A stretch of DNA of 30,335 nucleotides from CAZRIT01 sp964600225 (GTDB lineage Bacteria > Bacillota > Clostridia > Christensenellales > CAG-138), in the NCBI GenBank assembly GCA_964600225.1, contig CAZRIT010000017.1, positions 1 to 30,335 on the forward strand, written 5' to 3'. Positions within the stretch are counted from its first letter, which is position 1, and every line of letters starts with the position of its first letter. Under the pieces are notes generated by a model. The model ran no database searches. It had not been told where the DNA came from and saw nothing but the letters and a program-made list of their open reading frames with translations. Positions 1 through 7,561 of the stretch are shown one piece after another. Position numbers and translations under genes: made by a program.

Positions 1-969
1 CGGGGAGCATGGCATAGGCCAATTTAAAATCGCCGTTGACATACAGCGTAAGCGGCGTGCCGTCGCAGCCAAGCATGACCAATACAACGGGATAGACCCT
101 TGCGGGCCGCATGTCGCCGCGCGCGGCGCCCGGCACATCGGCGCGCAGCGTCATCAGGTAGGCGGGATCGGCCTCCGCGCGGGCGAGGATTTCATCAAAC
201 GCAGCGCCCGTGTAGGCGTTGTCGCCCCGATCGATGGCCTCCTTGGCGGCCGCGATGGCGAGCGACTCCGCGCGCGGGGTATAGCAGGCCATCTCGGAGG
301 TGCTGCGCTTATCTTCGAACAATTCCTCAATCAGATACGCCCCAAGCCGACAGCGGGCCACAAGGTGGCCGCCCTCGATGGACAGCGCATCGATGCGTTC
401 CAAAAGCGGATAGGTATCGCGCGGAAGCGAGAATTGCAACCCATCGCTGCCGATGCCGACAAGGCCTGTGAGCTTTTCAAGCGGCAGCTTGGTCCATCGG
501 CTCGGATACAGCTCCTTTACGGCCGGATCGATGCTTTGCTGCGTGACAGCGGCCTCCGTCACCGCCTTGATGGGCAGCGGCAGAAAACCGAACGCCTTGC
601 ACTGTGCGGTGACGGCAAGCTCGCCGTTTCCGATGGAAATGCCGCAGTGCGCCAGCCGAACGGGCGTTGCGGCGAGCGTATCGTTGCGCTCGGTTAGCCG
701 CTGCTCGCCGTCCGCGGCGTAGAACAGCCACATAAGATCCGCTTCCGTAACGGTTACGGTTGCCATGCGCTCGTTTGGGTGAAAAACGAACCGCTCCGAT
801 ATCGGCATGGGCTCGGATGCCGGGGCCGTTGCCGAATCGGTGCAGGCAAAGCCGAGGCCGTTAGGTACAGGAATGCCAATACGATGGCGACGACGGGAAT
901 GAGCACGAGGATGAGCAAAATCGTCAACCCGACGCTCCGCTTCCGCTTTGGCGCGTTGATAACCTACAT
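1..969 (-). pseudogene. Membrane-anchored protein, apparently frameshifted; cut by window start
   Basis: Function not recognised. On the minus strand an ATG at 969-967 lies about 7 bases after a strong GGGGGGA ribosome-binding site, but the next codon is TAG (966-964). If TAG is ignored, the frame gives a basic stretch (PKRKR) and a hydrophobic segment (ILLILVLIPVVAIVLAFLYL), then ends at a TAA at 756-754. A different frame stays open from there to the window edge and encodes a hydrophilic domain (for example TEADLMWLFYAADGEQ). The natural reading is one protein with a membrane anchor and an outside domain, interrupted by a nonsense codon and a frameshift between about 870 and 760. Alternatives are a TTG start at 927 with GGAG seven bases upstream plus one frameshift, an internal ATG at 808, or assembly error. 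It lies 42 bases after trxA on the same strand and is probably cotranscribed. The C-terminus is outside the window. Confidence 0.5.
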
Positions 970-1011
970 AATAAAATTCCCCCCATATGATATTCAGTTG
1001 TTCAGCAGTTG

Positions 1012-1323
1012 TTATTTGCCCAGCAGCTTGAGAATGGCGGCCTTGGGACGCGCGCCGACGGCCTTTTCGGCGATGACGCCGTTGCGGAACACCGCCAGCG
1101 TCGGCAGGCTCATCACGCCGTACTGCGCGGCCAGATCGGCCTGTTCATCGGTATTGACCTTGCCGACCTTAAAGCCGTCGGCCGCTGCGGCAATCTCCTC
1201 CACAAGCGGAGATACCATGCGGCAGGGCCCGCACCACGGCGCCCAAAAGTCCACCAGAACGGGCACGTCGGCTTGCAGCACCTCCGTTTCAAAATTCTCG
1301 TTGGTTAGCACGATGGTTGACAT
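1012..1323 (-). CDS. trxA: Thioredoxin
   Basis: This is a 103-residue thioredoxin, the usual length for the family. It reduces disulfides in cytosolic proteins and is itself recharged by thioredoxin reductase, which is not in this window. The active site WCGPC is at residues 30-34 and the cis-proline loop (SLPT, Pro74) is present. The start was set at the ATG at 1323-1321 because a GGAGAGGAG-type ribosome-binding site lies about ten bases upstream and the protein then begins MSTIVLT, as thioredoxins do. A longer in-frame extension upstream would add about 30 residues with no family counterpart. A sigma-A-like promoter at 1405-1432 would give a leader of about 75 nt. The damaged gene at 1-969 follows 42 bases downstream on the same strand. 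Confidence 0.95.
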   Translation of the reverse strand: MSTIVLTNENFETEVLQADVPVLVDFWAPWCGPCRMVSPLVEEIAAAADGFKVGKVNTDEQADLAAQYGVMSLPTLAVFRNGVIAEKAVGARPKAAILKLLGK

Positions 1324-1404
1324 AAAAAACGTTCTCCTCTCCCGTGGCAGGGCTGCAAAGCCGTATTTGGCCCGGCATTTCCTGCCCATGCACATGCTGA
1401 CAAC

Positions 1405-1432
1405 AGTATACACGATTTGCGCCGAAAGTAAA
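1405..1432 (-). promoter_or_regulatory. Predicted sigma-A promoter of trxA
   Basis: On the minus strand TTTACT (1432-1427) and TATACT (1410-1405) are separated by 16 bases, upstream of trxA. Transcription would start near 1398. The assignment rests on motif match and position only. Confidence 0.55.
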
Positions 1433-1438
1433 ACACGC

Positions 1439-1469
1439 GGCCGATCCTGCTGCTCGGAAGCGATCGGCC
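1439..1469 (-). terminator. Hairpin just after the stop codon of the 1471-2127 gene
   Basis: GGCCGATC (1439-1446) and GATCGGCC (1462-1469) form a perfect 8-bp stem with a 15-base loop, immediately after the stop codon on the minus strand. The following bases (GCGTGTTTTAC) give only a weak U-tract, so termination may be partial. Confidence 0.5.
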
Positions 1470-1470
1470 T

Positions 1471-2127
1471 TTAAGCAATGAGCGAACAGATCAGCATATC
1501 CTCGCCGTCGAGAATGGTGCGGTAGGCGTCGAAGGTGCAGCCGAGGTATTCGTCGGTATAGCGCTTGTCCTCGTCGCGCGCGGCGAGCGCGCCCGTGTAC
1601 CATTGCAGCAGCTTGGGTTCGAGCAGCGCGTCGTTGAGGTCCATGGCGGCCACGCCGCCGTCGATAAACGCCCGCATGGCGTTGCCGTGCGCGGTCAGGT
1701 ATGCGCCGTATGCCGTTTGCAGCCGTTGCTCGATGGCGCTGCCCGTGTTGTCGCCGGGTTTGGCGCGCATGGGAAACATCCATGTCAGGCTGCTGACGGC
1801 GTCGTCATCGGCAACGGTGTACAAAAGCGTTGCGGAGATATCGTAGGCGCTGTTGTCGGCCAGCGTCAGCGTCCGTTCGCCGTTGGATGCGGGGCGGACG
1901 GAGAAGCCCGTTTCCTCGGAAAGCAGCATCAGAAACACGTTTTCGGGCGTGGTATCGAAGCGCGTCCGCTTGGCCGCTTCCACAAAGACCGTGGGCGTGG
2001 GCGTGGCGGGGGCCATGGCAGCCTGTTGCTCGGCATGGCGCGAAAGCAGCAGGATGGCCGTTGCGGCGACCACGACAAGCGCGGTATAGAGCATGCTGTT
2101 GAGCCGATTGGCGGAAGGACGCTTCAT
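1471..2127 (-). CDS. Single-span membrane or exported protein, unknown function
   Basis: No family was recognised. The protein has 218 residues, with a short basic N-terminus (MKRPSANR) and one hydrophobic segment at about residues 13-30 (LYTALVVVAATAILLL). A threonine/proline linker (APATPTPTVFV) follows, then a soluble domain of about 160 residues predicted to lie outside the membrane. That domain contains acidic and aromatic stretches such as WYTGALAARDEDKRYTDEYLG. There is no lipobox cysteine, so it is either signal-anchored or cleaved by signal peptidase I. The start at 2127 has no good ribosome-binding site, but a promoter with an extended -10 element ends six bases before the ATG, which suggests a leaderless mRNA. 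The neighbouring gene at 1-969 also seems to pair an N-terminal membrane segment with an extracellular domain, but no sequence similarity was apparent by eye. Confidence 0.75.
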   Translation of the reverse strand: MKRPSANRLNSMLYTALVVVAATAILLLSRHAEQQAAMAPATPTPTVFVEAAKRTRFDTTPENVFLMLLSEETGFSVRPASNGERTLTLADNSAYDISATLLYTVADDDAVSSLTWMFPMRAKPGDNTGSAIEQRLQTAYGAYLTAHGNAMRAFIDGGVAAMDLNDALLEPKLLQWYTGALAARDEDKRYTDEYLGCTFDAYRTILDGEDMLICSLIA

Positions 2128-2133
2128 ACCCGT

Positions 2134-2161
2134 ATTTTAGCATATGCTGTCGAATTGACAA
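2134..2161 (-). promoter_or_regulatory. Extended -10 promoter abutting the 1471-2127 gene
   Basis: On the minus strand TTGTCA (2161-2156), a 16-base spacer and TAAAAT (2139-2134) preceded by TG at the extended -10 position are seen. With normal spacing, +1 falls on the A of the ATG at 2127. Confidence 0.6.
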
Positions 2162-2242
2162 GGGTTTCACGCGGATTTGCGGGCAATGTGTGTAGAAAAG
2201 ATATTGTGAGCCTGCGGCGTGTGCAAGCCGCCGCGGCGGGAA

Positions 2243-2275
2243 AGATTCTTCGTCGCTGCGCTCCTCGGAATGACA
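2243..2275. repeat. Dispersed 'TGTCATTCCGAG' family repeat, single copy
   Basis: The sequence runs AGATTCTTCG...CTCCTCGGAATGACA. The same family recurs at 14611-14812, 21456-21573, 21816-22061, 28465-28545 and 30125-30335. It lies in the 292-base gap between two minus-strand genes, which holds no credible reading frame. Confidence 0.8.
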
Positions 2276-2338
2276 ATTTGGAAGCTTTGCTTCTCAGAAC
2301 GGCAGGAAAAAGCGTGTACTGTCATGTTCGTTTATCCA

Positions 2339-2380
2339 TTTCTTTCGGGACCTTTCTTTTGAAAGAAAGGTACAAAGAAA
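2339..2380. repeat. Two-tier palindrome, copy 1 of 4
   Basis: The inner perfect palindrome is ACCTTTCTTT-TG-AAAGAAAGGT (2350-2371). It is nested inside outer arms TTTCTTT (2339-2345) and AAAGAAA (2374-2380). It shares the core CTTTCTTT-NN-AAAGAAAG with copies near 14539 and 14910; the fourth, near 21400, shares the inner TTTCTTT-NN-AAAGAAA. Confidence 0.8.
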
Positions 2381-2419
2381 AAGAAAAGAAAAGATAAGAT
2401 ACAACCCGCTCTCGCGCAC

Positions 2420-3145
2420 CTATCGGTACAACCGCATGCGGCCGGGGAAGACGCCCTTGAGCAGGTCGATGAGCGTGCGGCAGCGCCCGCCCGAGAGGTC
2501 GTTGACGGTTAAAAACGTGGGCGCCATGCCGACGATGAGGCTCACGATGCTTTCCTCCGAGCAATCGGCATATTCGATGCAGCCGCCCATGGCGTCGGTC
2601 AGGGTACAGCTTAGATCGGGATGCAGGCAAATGGAGATTTCGCCGCTCGGCTGCTGCTCGGAAAGGGTTTGCAGCGAGCCCATCAGGTGCGCATACTCGC
2701 GCCGAAACACCGTCTCCGCGGCGGCCTGCTCCACGGCGTCCTGCCACAGCTCCAGCATCGGGCGCAGGCGAAACTGCAGGTAGCCCTCCAGATTGAGCCG
2801 CCGTGCTTCGGCCAGGTAGCGGATCAGCCCGTCGCGCGCCAGCGCGGGCCGTTCATCGCGGCGGGCGTGCTTGAGCGCCGCTTTGAGGATGGTCTGCTTT
2901 TCGGCGATGGGCAGCGGCAGCGCATCGGTCATGCGCGCCAATTCGTAATACGACAGGTCGCGGCACAGCAGCATCGTCAGCGCCTCGGCCAGCCGCAGCA
3001 CCTGCTCGCCCTCCTGCACGGTGACGGTCACGTCCGTGCCATCGGTGGCAAGGGCAAACAGGCAGCCGCATTGCGAAAGCCTGCGGCACAGCAGTCGATC
3101 CAAATCCATATCGTATTTTCCCGCGCCGATGGCGTAAGTCACCAT
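2420..3145 (-). CDS. YtxC-like putative sporulation protein
   Basis: The protein has 241 residues and resembles the YtxC family, known from spore-formers and of unresolved molecular role. The resemblance is strongest in the middle and C-terminal part: a 'NLEGYLQFRLRPMLELW' segment (families of this type usually show NLEGF-FRL), an alternating helical region, then 'ISICLHPDLSCTLTDAMGG' and a C-terminal 'LIVGMAPTFLTVND' stretch. No signal peptide or membrane segment is seen. The start at 3145 is supported by a GGGAG ribosome-binding site eight bases upstream. The gene stands alone, divergent from htrA with 283 bases between them. The family call was made by eye and could be wrong; a hypothetical cytosolic helical protein is the fallback. 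If right, it points to a spore-forming lineage. Confidence 0.5.
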   Translation of the reverse strand: MVTYAIGAGKYDMDLDRLLCRRLSQCGCLFALATDGTDVTVTVQEGEQVLRLAEALTMLLCRDLSYYELARMTDALPLPIAEKQTILKAALKHARRDERPALARDGLIRYLAEARRLNLEGYLQFRLRPMLELWQDAVEQAAAETVFRREYAHLMGSLQTLSEQQPSGEISICLHPDLSCTLTDAMGGCIEYADCSEESIVSLIVGMAPTFLTVNDLSGGRCRTLIDLLKGVFPGRMRLYR

Positions 3146-3321
3146 GCAGATTGCTCCCGTCGGTTTTTCGATCTCCCTATCATCCTATGCCGTCGCTCCG
3201 ATTTTTGGCATGCGATTAGTATCTCCGCCATCGCACATTTCAGCACAGGGATTTTCCGTCAGTCGGGCGTGCCATGTTATCGCCATAATTCAACACAGAA
3301 TAATCAAAACGCGGATATGGT

Positions 3322-3350
3322 TTGTTCAAAGTTGTTTTCTATACTACAAT
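3322..3350 (+). promoter_or_regulatory. Predicted sigma-A promoter of the htrA-type gene
   Basis: TTGTTC (3322-3327), a 17-base spacer and TACAAT (3345-3350) lie 79 bases before the start codon, giving a leader of about 72 nt. No clear promoter for the divergent YtxC-like gene was found in the rest of the 3146-3428 gap. Confidence 0.65.
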
Positions 3351-3428
3351 CAAACAAAAAAAGAAATGCATGCCAAACAGAACGGGTGCATGACAAGCAA
3401 AGAACGTTTCGGAGAGGAAGGGAACAGC

Positions 3429-4697
3429 ATGGACACGAACGGTGATTGGTATCAGCGCTATCAAACGCAGTATCCGCAATATCCGCAGCAGCAGCGGCGC
3501 AAGGGCGTGCGCGTATCGACGCTGATCATCTGCCTGATTTTTACCGCGGCCGCCTGCCTGGCGCTTGGCGCGGGCTTTACAAAGTATTATGTGGATCGAC
3601 AACTCTCGGCTGCGCAGGATACGCTTTCGCAGCAGGCGCTGCTTTCGTCGCCGCCGTCCGCCCAGCTGCAGAGCGCAGCGGCGGTCACGGAGCAGGGCGT
3701 GCAGGGCGGGTTTGCGCCGACCTATTCCAAAGCGCAGATCATCGAGCTGTGCGCGCCCGCCGTGGTCGGCATCGATGTGACCTATGAAGTCAGCGGCTAC
3801 TATGGCTGGGGCTATTCGGCGGGTACGCAGATGCTGGAGAGCAGCGGCAGCGGCATCATTCTCACCAGCGACGGCTATATCGTCACCTGCAACCATGTGG
3901 TGGAGAACGCTTCCAAAATTCAGGTGGTGCTCAACGACGATACCCCGTACGATGCGACGGTCGTCGGCACCGATCGGCACAACGATCTTGCGGTCATCAA
4001 GATTGACGCTGTCGGCCTGACGCCCGCCACGCTGGGCGACTCCGACATGCTCACCGTCGGCGACGATACCATTGCCATCGGCAACCCGCTGGGTGAATTG
4101 CGCGGCACGGCCACCAGCGGCATTGTCAGCGCAATGAGCCGTCGGGTGACCATCGACAGCACCAACATGACGCTCATCCAGACGGACGCCGCCATCAGCC
4201 CCGGTAACTCGGGCGGCGGGCTGTTCAACGCCAGCGGCTCGCTCATAGGCATCGTCAACGCCAAGGCCAGCAGCGACAACGCCGAAGGGCTTGGGTTTGC
4301 CATCCCCGTCAACAGCGTCAAGCAGACCATCGCCGATTTGATCGACGTGGGCTATGTGCGCGGCCGCGCATACCTGGGCGTCGTTACGCAAAACGTCACC
4401 CTGCAATCGGCCAACAACGGCTGGGGCGCGGGCAGCTTCTTTGGCAGCTTCTACGGCCTTGGCGGCACCGCGTGCGTGCAGGTTTCCCGCCTGATCGAAG
4501 GCGGCGCGGCGGAGGCTGCGGGCATCCAAGTAGGCGATTTGATTTTGCAGGTGGACGACACGGCCATTACATCCAACGATGTGCTTTCCTCGGTGATCGC
4601 TGCATACAATGCGGGCGATCGGGCAACCATAAAAATACAGAGAGACGAGCAGGAGCTGACCGTAGAGGTCACCTTCGGCGAGAACATCCCCGAGTAA
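3429..4697 (+). CDS. HtrA/DegP-family serine protease with one PDZ domain
   Basis: This is a 422-residue membrane-tethered quality-control protease that degrades misfolded proteins outside the membrane. A Gln/Tyr-rich cytosolic tail (residues 1-29, with QYPQYPQQQ) precedes one membrane span (31-53). The trypsin-like domain has the triad His156 (CNHVVEN), Asp186 (NDLAVIKID) and Ser261 (SPGNSGGG). A PDZ domain covers about 310-420 and contains the typical AAGIQVGDLI element. The start at 3429 was chosen for its GGAG-AGGAAGGG ribosome-binding site; upstream in-frame codons have no support and would pass through the predicted promoter. A serine/glycine/aromatic insert at about 328-345 (NNGWGAGSFFGSFYGLGG) lies in the PDZ domain. 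The gene is monocistronic, with hairpins right after its stop. In this family expression is usually induced by envelope stress, but no operator was seen here. Confidence 0.93.
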   Translation: MDTNGDWYQRYQTQYPQYPQQQRRKGVRVSTLIICLIFTAAACLALGAGFTKYYVDRQLSAAQDTLSQQALLSSPPSAQLQSAAAVTEQGVQGGFAPTYSKAQIIELCAPAVVGIDVTYEVSGYYGWGYSAGTQMLESSGSGIILTSDGYIVTCNHVVENASKIQVVLNDDTPYDATVVGTDRHNDLAVIKIDAVGLTPATLGDSDMLTVGDDTIAIGNPLGELRGTATSGIVSAMSRRVTIDSTNMTLIQTDAAISPGNSGGGLFNASGSLIGIVNAKASSDNAEGLGFAIPVNSVKQTIADLIDVGYVRGRAYLGVVTQNVTLQSANNGWGAGSFFGSFYGLGGTACVQVSRLIEGGAAEAAGIQVGDLILQVDDTAITSNDVLSSVIAAYNAGDRATIKIQRDEQELTVEVTFGENIPE

Positions 4698-4699
4698 GG

Positions 4700-4817
4700 G
4701 TCATCCCGCCCATCCCCCCGGGCGATGACATACCCCCAATGACGACGCGGGGAAGCCCGCATCGTCCCCCCATCCTTGGCAGCAGCGCCGCCCAAAATCC
4801 CCCGGGCGGCGCTGCTG
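4700..4817. terminator. Two hairpins between convergent genes
   Basis: The first hairpin (4700-4729) starts three bases after the protease stop codon, with arms GTCATCCCGCCC and GGGCGATGAC. The second is a perfect 14-bp stem with arms at 4780-4793 (CAGCAGCGCCGCCC) and 4804-4817. Neither has a long T-run, so they may act together or through Rho. Confidence 0.55.
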
Positions 4818-4840
4818 TTGCGTTGTGAAGAATCCATGCG

Positions 4841-5713
4841 TCAATCGAACAGGCTGAGCTGCCTGACCGCCTGTTTTTGCTCAAACGTGCTGAGATATGT
4901 GAATATTTGATCGTTGTTATGGACGATGCCGTACTGTGCGCATCGCTGATGGAACAGCCGCATGAGCCTGCCGCCGTTGGGGCTGTCGAGCATGTAGCGG
5001 TTGCCGTAGGCGCGGATATACCGCTCCTTCATGCCGGGAAACAGGCGGTCGAGCTGACCGTAAAAGTACTCGCGGTTCCCTTCGCGCAGCGTCAGCCCCA
5101 TGCCAAAGCAGATGACGCCATAGACGTGCGCTTCCTTGCAATAGCGCAAAATGCCCTCGATATTCTCCTCCGTATCGTTGATGAACGGCAGGATGGGGCA
5201 AAGCCACACCACGGTGGGAATCCCCGCGTCATGCAGCCGCATCAAAGCGGCCGCGCGCGCCTTGGTGGTGCTGACGTTGGGCTCAAGCTGTTTGCAGAGC
5301 GCTTCGTCGCAGGTGGTCAAAGTCATCTGCACTACGCACTTGGTGTTTTCGTTGATGCGTTGGAGCAGGTCCAAATCCCTCAGCACGCGGTCGGACTTTG
5401 TGATGAGCGTAAAGCCGAACCCGTATTGCTCCGCAAGCATCAGGGCTTTGCGCACATGGCCAAGCTCCGTTTCCGGCGGAATGTACGGATCGGTCATGGA
5501 GCCTGTCGCCAGCATGCATTTTTTGCGCTTGCGCTTGAGCGCATCCTCCAACAGCTCCAACGCGTTTTGCTTGACCTCGATATCCTCAAACGCGTGGGAC
5601 ATATGGTAGCAGCTGCTCCGCGAATCGCAATAGATGCAACCGTGAGAGCAGCCGCGGTACAGGTTCATGCCATTGGTGGCCGACAGGATGCCTTTTGCTT
5701 GGACGTAATGCAT
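4841..5713 (-). CDS. Radical SAM protein, SPL/Rv2578c-like, with C-terminal clamp-binding motif
   Basis: The protein has 290 residues with the radical SAM 4Fe-4S signature C22-x3-C26-x2-C29 (RGCSHGCIYC). It also shows the 'TGSMTDPYIPPE' and 'LITKSDRVLRD' segments that mark the COG1533 group, the DNA-repair-photolyase-like proteins related to spore photoproduct lyase. It should cleave S-adenosylmethionine to make a 5'-deoxyadenosyl radical; the substrate is unknown. The last residues, QLSLFD, match the consensus bacterial sliding-clamp binding motif (QL-S/D-LF), which argues for work at DNA. The start at 5713 has GGAG six bases upstream, in the 18-base gap after the acyltransferase stop codon, so the two genes form an operon. 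The conserved SPL third-cysteine region was not identified, so it should not be called SplB itself. Confidence 0.85.
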   Translation of the reverse strand: MHYVQAKGILSATNGMNLYRGCSHGCIYCDSRSSCYHMSHAFEDIEVKQNALELLEDALKRKRKKCMLATGSMTDPYIPPETELGHVRKALMLAEQYGFGFTLITKSDRVLRDLDLLQRINENTKCVVQMTLTTCDEALCKQLEPNVSTTKARAAALMRLHDAGIPTVVWLCPILPFINDTEENIEGILRYCKEAHVYGVICFGMGLTLREGNREYFYGQLDRLFPGMKERYIRAYGNRYMLDSPNGGRLMRLFHQRCAQYGIVHNNDQIFTYLSTFEQKQAVRQLSLFD

Positions 5714-5731
5714 GCGTTACTCCGAATCGGG

Positions 5732-6538
5732 TCAGCTTGGCGCGCGCTCCATCCATGTGCGGATGCGCTCGCCCAAATCCGTGGTGGACAGCGTGCGCAC
5801 GTCGTCCGCGGGGATGACGCCGAGGATTTGCACATACACGTCGGTGCGCTTGAACAGGATTTCCTTGAGGATGCGCTCGGTATGACGCACCGTGGCCACG
5901 ACAATGGGGGCCTCGGCGTTCTTGGCAATTTTGAACACGCCGTTTTTAAACGGCAGCAGCGTATCGGTGGGATTGCGCGAGCCCTCGGGGAACACGCCCA
6001 TGCAGCATACGCCGTCGGTAAGGTAATTGGTGGCCTGCTGGATGATGGGCAGCGCCGCGCGGTTGTTCTTGCGGTCCAGGAACAGGCAGCCGCAATCGTG
6101 CATCACGCGCGCAAGAAACGGCACCCGCGCCAGCGAAATTTTGGCAAGGAAGCCGATGCGCCGATCACGCATGGCCAGCATGTACGCCAGCGGATCGACC
6201 ATGGAGCGGTGATTGCTGGCCAGCAGGAAGTTGGTTCCCTTGGGCAATTGATCGAGTCCTTCGGCATGGATGCGCGTGTTGGAGAGCGCCATGAGGTATG
6301 CCTCCATCAGCAGCACCATGCGATAGTGCAGCGGATGCGCCTTGGAGAGCGGCTTGGACAGGTTGATAAACATGGAGCAGACCCAAAGGATCAGCGCATA
6401 CGAAAGCGACAGCGCAAGCATGGCTGCCGCGGCGGTCAGCGGCCACAACCAGAATAGCCGCGCGGTCAGCCCCGTGCCGCACAGCAGCGGGATGGCAAGC
6501 CCCAGGGCGATTGACAATAACAGCGTGAACAGCAGCAT
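5732..6538 (-). CDS. PlsC-type 1-acyl-glycerol-3-phosphate acyltransferase
   Basis: The protein has 268 residues. Two N-terminal hydrophobic segments (about 2-20 and 28-58) are followed by an acyltransferase domain with the HX4D catalytic box (NHRSMVD, His110 and Asp115) and the substrate-binding FPEGSRN box (183-189). Such enzymes acylate lysophosphatidate on the cytosolic side of the membrane to make phosphatidate. The start is not secure. The ATG at 6538 lacks a close ribosome-binding site; a strong GGAGAAAGGAG sits about 30 bases further upstream, and a UUCG-capped hairpin (6547-6567) lies between them. No in-frame start codon lies nearer to that site. The gene is followed 18 bases later by the radical SAM gene. 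The exact acyl and acceptor specificity cannot be read from sequence. Confidence 0.88.
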   Translation of the reverse strand: MLLFTLLLSIALGLAIPLLCGTGLTARLFWLWPLTAAAAMLALSLSYALILWVCSMFINLSKPLSKAHPLHYRMVLLMEAYLMALSNTRIHAEGLDQLPKGTNFLLASNHRSMVDPLAYMLAMRDRRIGFLAKISLARVPFLARVMHDCGCLFLDRKNNRAALPIIQQATNYLTDGVCCMGVFPEGSRNPTDTLLPFKNGVFKIAKNAEAPIVVATVRHTERILKEILFKRTDVYVQILGVIPADDVRTLSTTDLGERIRTWMERAPS

Positions 6539-6546
6539 AGCGGTAT

Positions 6547-6567
6547 TCGGCGGCCGAAGCCGTCCGA
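6547..6567 (-). promoter_or_regulatory. UUCG-tetraloop hairpin in the leader of the acyltransferase gene
   Basis: On the minus strand TCGG-A-CGGC, loop TTCG, then GCCG-CCGA form an 8-bp stem with one bulged A. It sits between the strong ribosome-binding site (GGAGAAAGGAG) and the ATG at 6538. Confidence 0.5.
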
Positions 6568-6698
6568 AAACACAGCTCCTTTCTCCATTCGCCCGTCGGA
6601 CAGCATGGCTGTCCTGCGCGAAATCGCGAAATTTAGTTTTATTATCATATCATGAAATACCAACCTTTGCCACCCCTTTTGCAAGGGTTCGACGTACG

Positions 6699-6727
6699 TT
6701 TACTTTTTCCGTATTTGGCGGTACAAT
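6699..6727 (+). promoter_or_regulatory. Predicted sigma-A promoter of the 6761 methyltransferase gene
   Basis: TTTACT (6699-6704), a 17-base spacer and TACAAT (6722-6727) would start transcription near 6734, about 27 bases before the ATG. Confidence 0.65.
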
Positions 6728-6760
6728 AGGCGGGATCAAGCAGATAGGGAGAGATGCTTT

Positions 6761-7474
6761 ATGGAACGATTGCAGACGATCCTACGCCAAATACATGCCG
6801 AAAGCGTGCTGGATATCGCCACGCGCTACGGGGATTTTGCCCGCACGCTGGCCGAAAACCTCGGTTCTTATGAGAAACTCATCGCCATCGATTGCAACCC
6901 CAAGGCGCTGGAGGAGGGCAAAAAGCGCCTGGCCGACATACCAAACGTCCGCTTTGAACAGCGTGATGCGTGCCGCACGGGCTTTGCCGACCACGCGTTT
7001 TCCGTGGTGGGCATGAGTAATTCCCTGCACCATATTGCCGATACCGAGGGGCTTTTGCAGGAGATGCGGCGCATTGTCAAGCCCGACGGGTGCGTGGTGA
7101 TTGCCGAGATGACTTGCGACGGGCAGCACGGCGCGGGCAAGACCCATGCGCTGCTGCACGAGTGGGAGAGCGATATCGATACCGCGTGCGGCGTGTACCA
7201 TCGGCATACCTATTCGCGCGAAGAGCTATCGGACATGGTACGATCAAGCGGGATGACCGTTGAAACGGCGTATGCGACCGATGCGTTCAACCCCAACGCC
7301 GTTCGTGGGCTGGAAAAACGCCTGACGGAGGACGCCATGCGCCTGACCCTTTCCAAGGCGATCGGGAAGGAGGCGTTCCCTGCTCTGCGCGAACACATGC
7401 GGAAAATCCAAGCCTATCATGCCCAAAACGGCGTTGCGTTTGCCACGGTGGAGGTGCTTGTCGCGCGGCCGTAG
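6761..7474 (+). CDS. Class I SAM-dependent methyltransferase
   Basis: The protein has 237 residues with a Rossmann-type methyltransferase fold. Motif I (VLDIATRYGDFA, 17-28) is degenerate: the usual GxGxG is replaced by ATRYGD. Asp44 at the end of strand 2 (LIAIDCNP) should bind the ribose of SAM. Motifs equivalent to QRDA (67-70) and NSLHHIAD (87-94) follow, then a 'LKxPDG'-like stretch (RRIVKPDG). The substrate cannot be told; the layout is of the UbiE/Methyltransf_11 small-molecule type. The start at 6761 has an AGGGAGAG ribosome-binding site. The gene is transcribed alone from its own promoter, divergent from the acyltransferase operon. The degenerate motif I could lower SAM affinity, but the rest of the fold looks intact. 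Confidence 0.8.
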   Translation: MERLQTILRQIHAESVLDIATRYGDFARTLAENLGSYEKLIAIDCNPKALEEGKKRLADIPNVRFEQRDACRTGFADHAFSVVGMSNSLHHIADTEGLLQEMRRIVKPDGCVVIAEMTCDGQHGAGKTHALLHEWESDIDTACGVYHRHTYSREELSDMVRSSGMTVETAYATDAFNPNAVRGLEKRLTEDAMRLTLSKAIGKEAFPALREHMRKIQAYHAQNGVAFATVEVLVARP

Positions 7475-7526
7475 GGAGAGGACGGACGGCGGGGCGCCTT
7501 CGGAGTTGCGTTTTCTGCCTATATAT

Positions 7527-7555
7527 TTGACTATATAGTTTTTTGCCTATATAAT
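7527..7555 (+). promoter_or_regulatory. Near-consensus promoter pointing into a terminator
   Basis: TTGACT (7527-7532), exactly 17 bases and TATAAT (7550-7555) match sigma-A consensus at 11 of 12 positions. Transcription would start near 7562, the first base of the hairpin at 7562-7588. No plus-strand gene follows; the next genes are on the minus strand. Confidence 0.5.
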
Positions 7556-7561
7556 AAGAAA

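Noticed and set aside
4841..5713. Calling the radical SAM protein spore photoproduct lyase (splB)
   Set aside because: The overall pattern is the wider COG1533 group; SPL-specific C-terminal features could not be identified.
4877..6457. A 526-residue open frame on the plus strand
   Set aside because: It runs opposite the radical SAM and acyltransferase genes, crosses their junction, and is His/Gln/Arg-rich, typical of GC-driven shadow frames.
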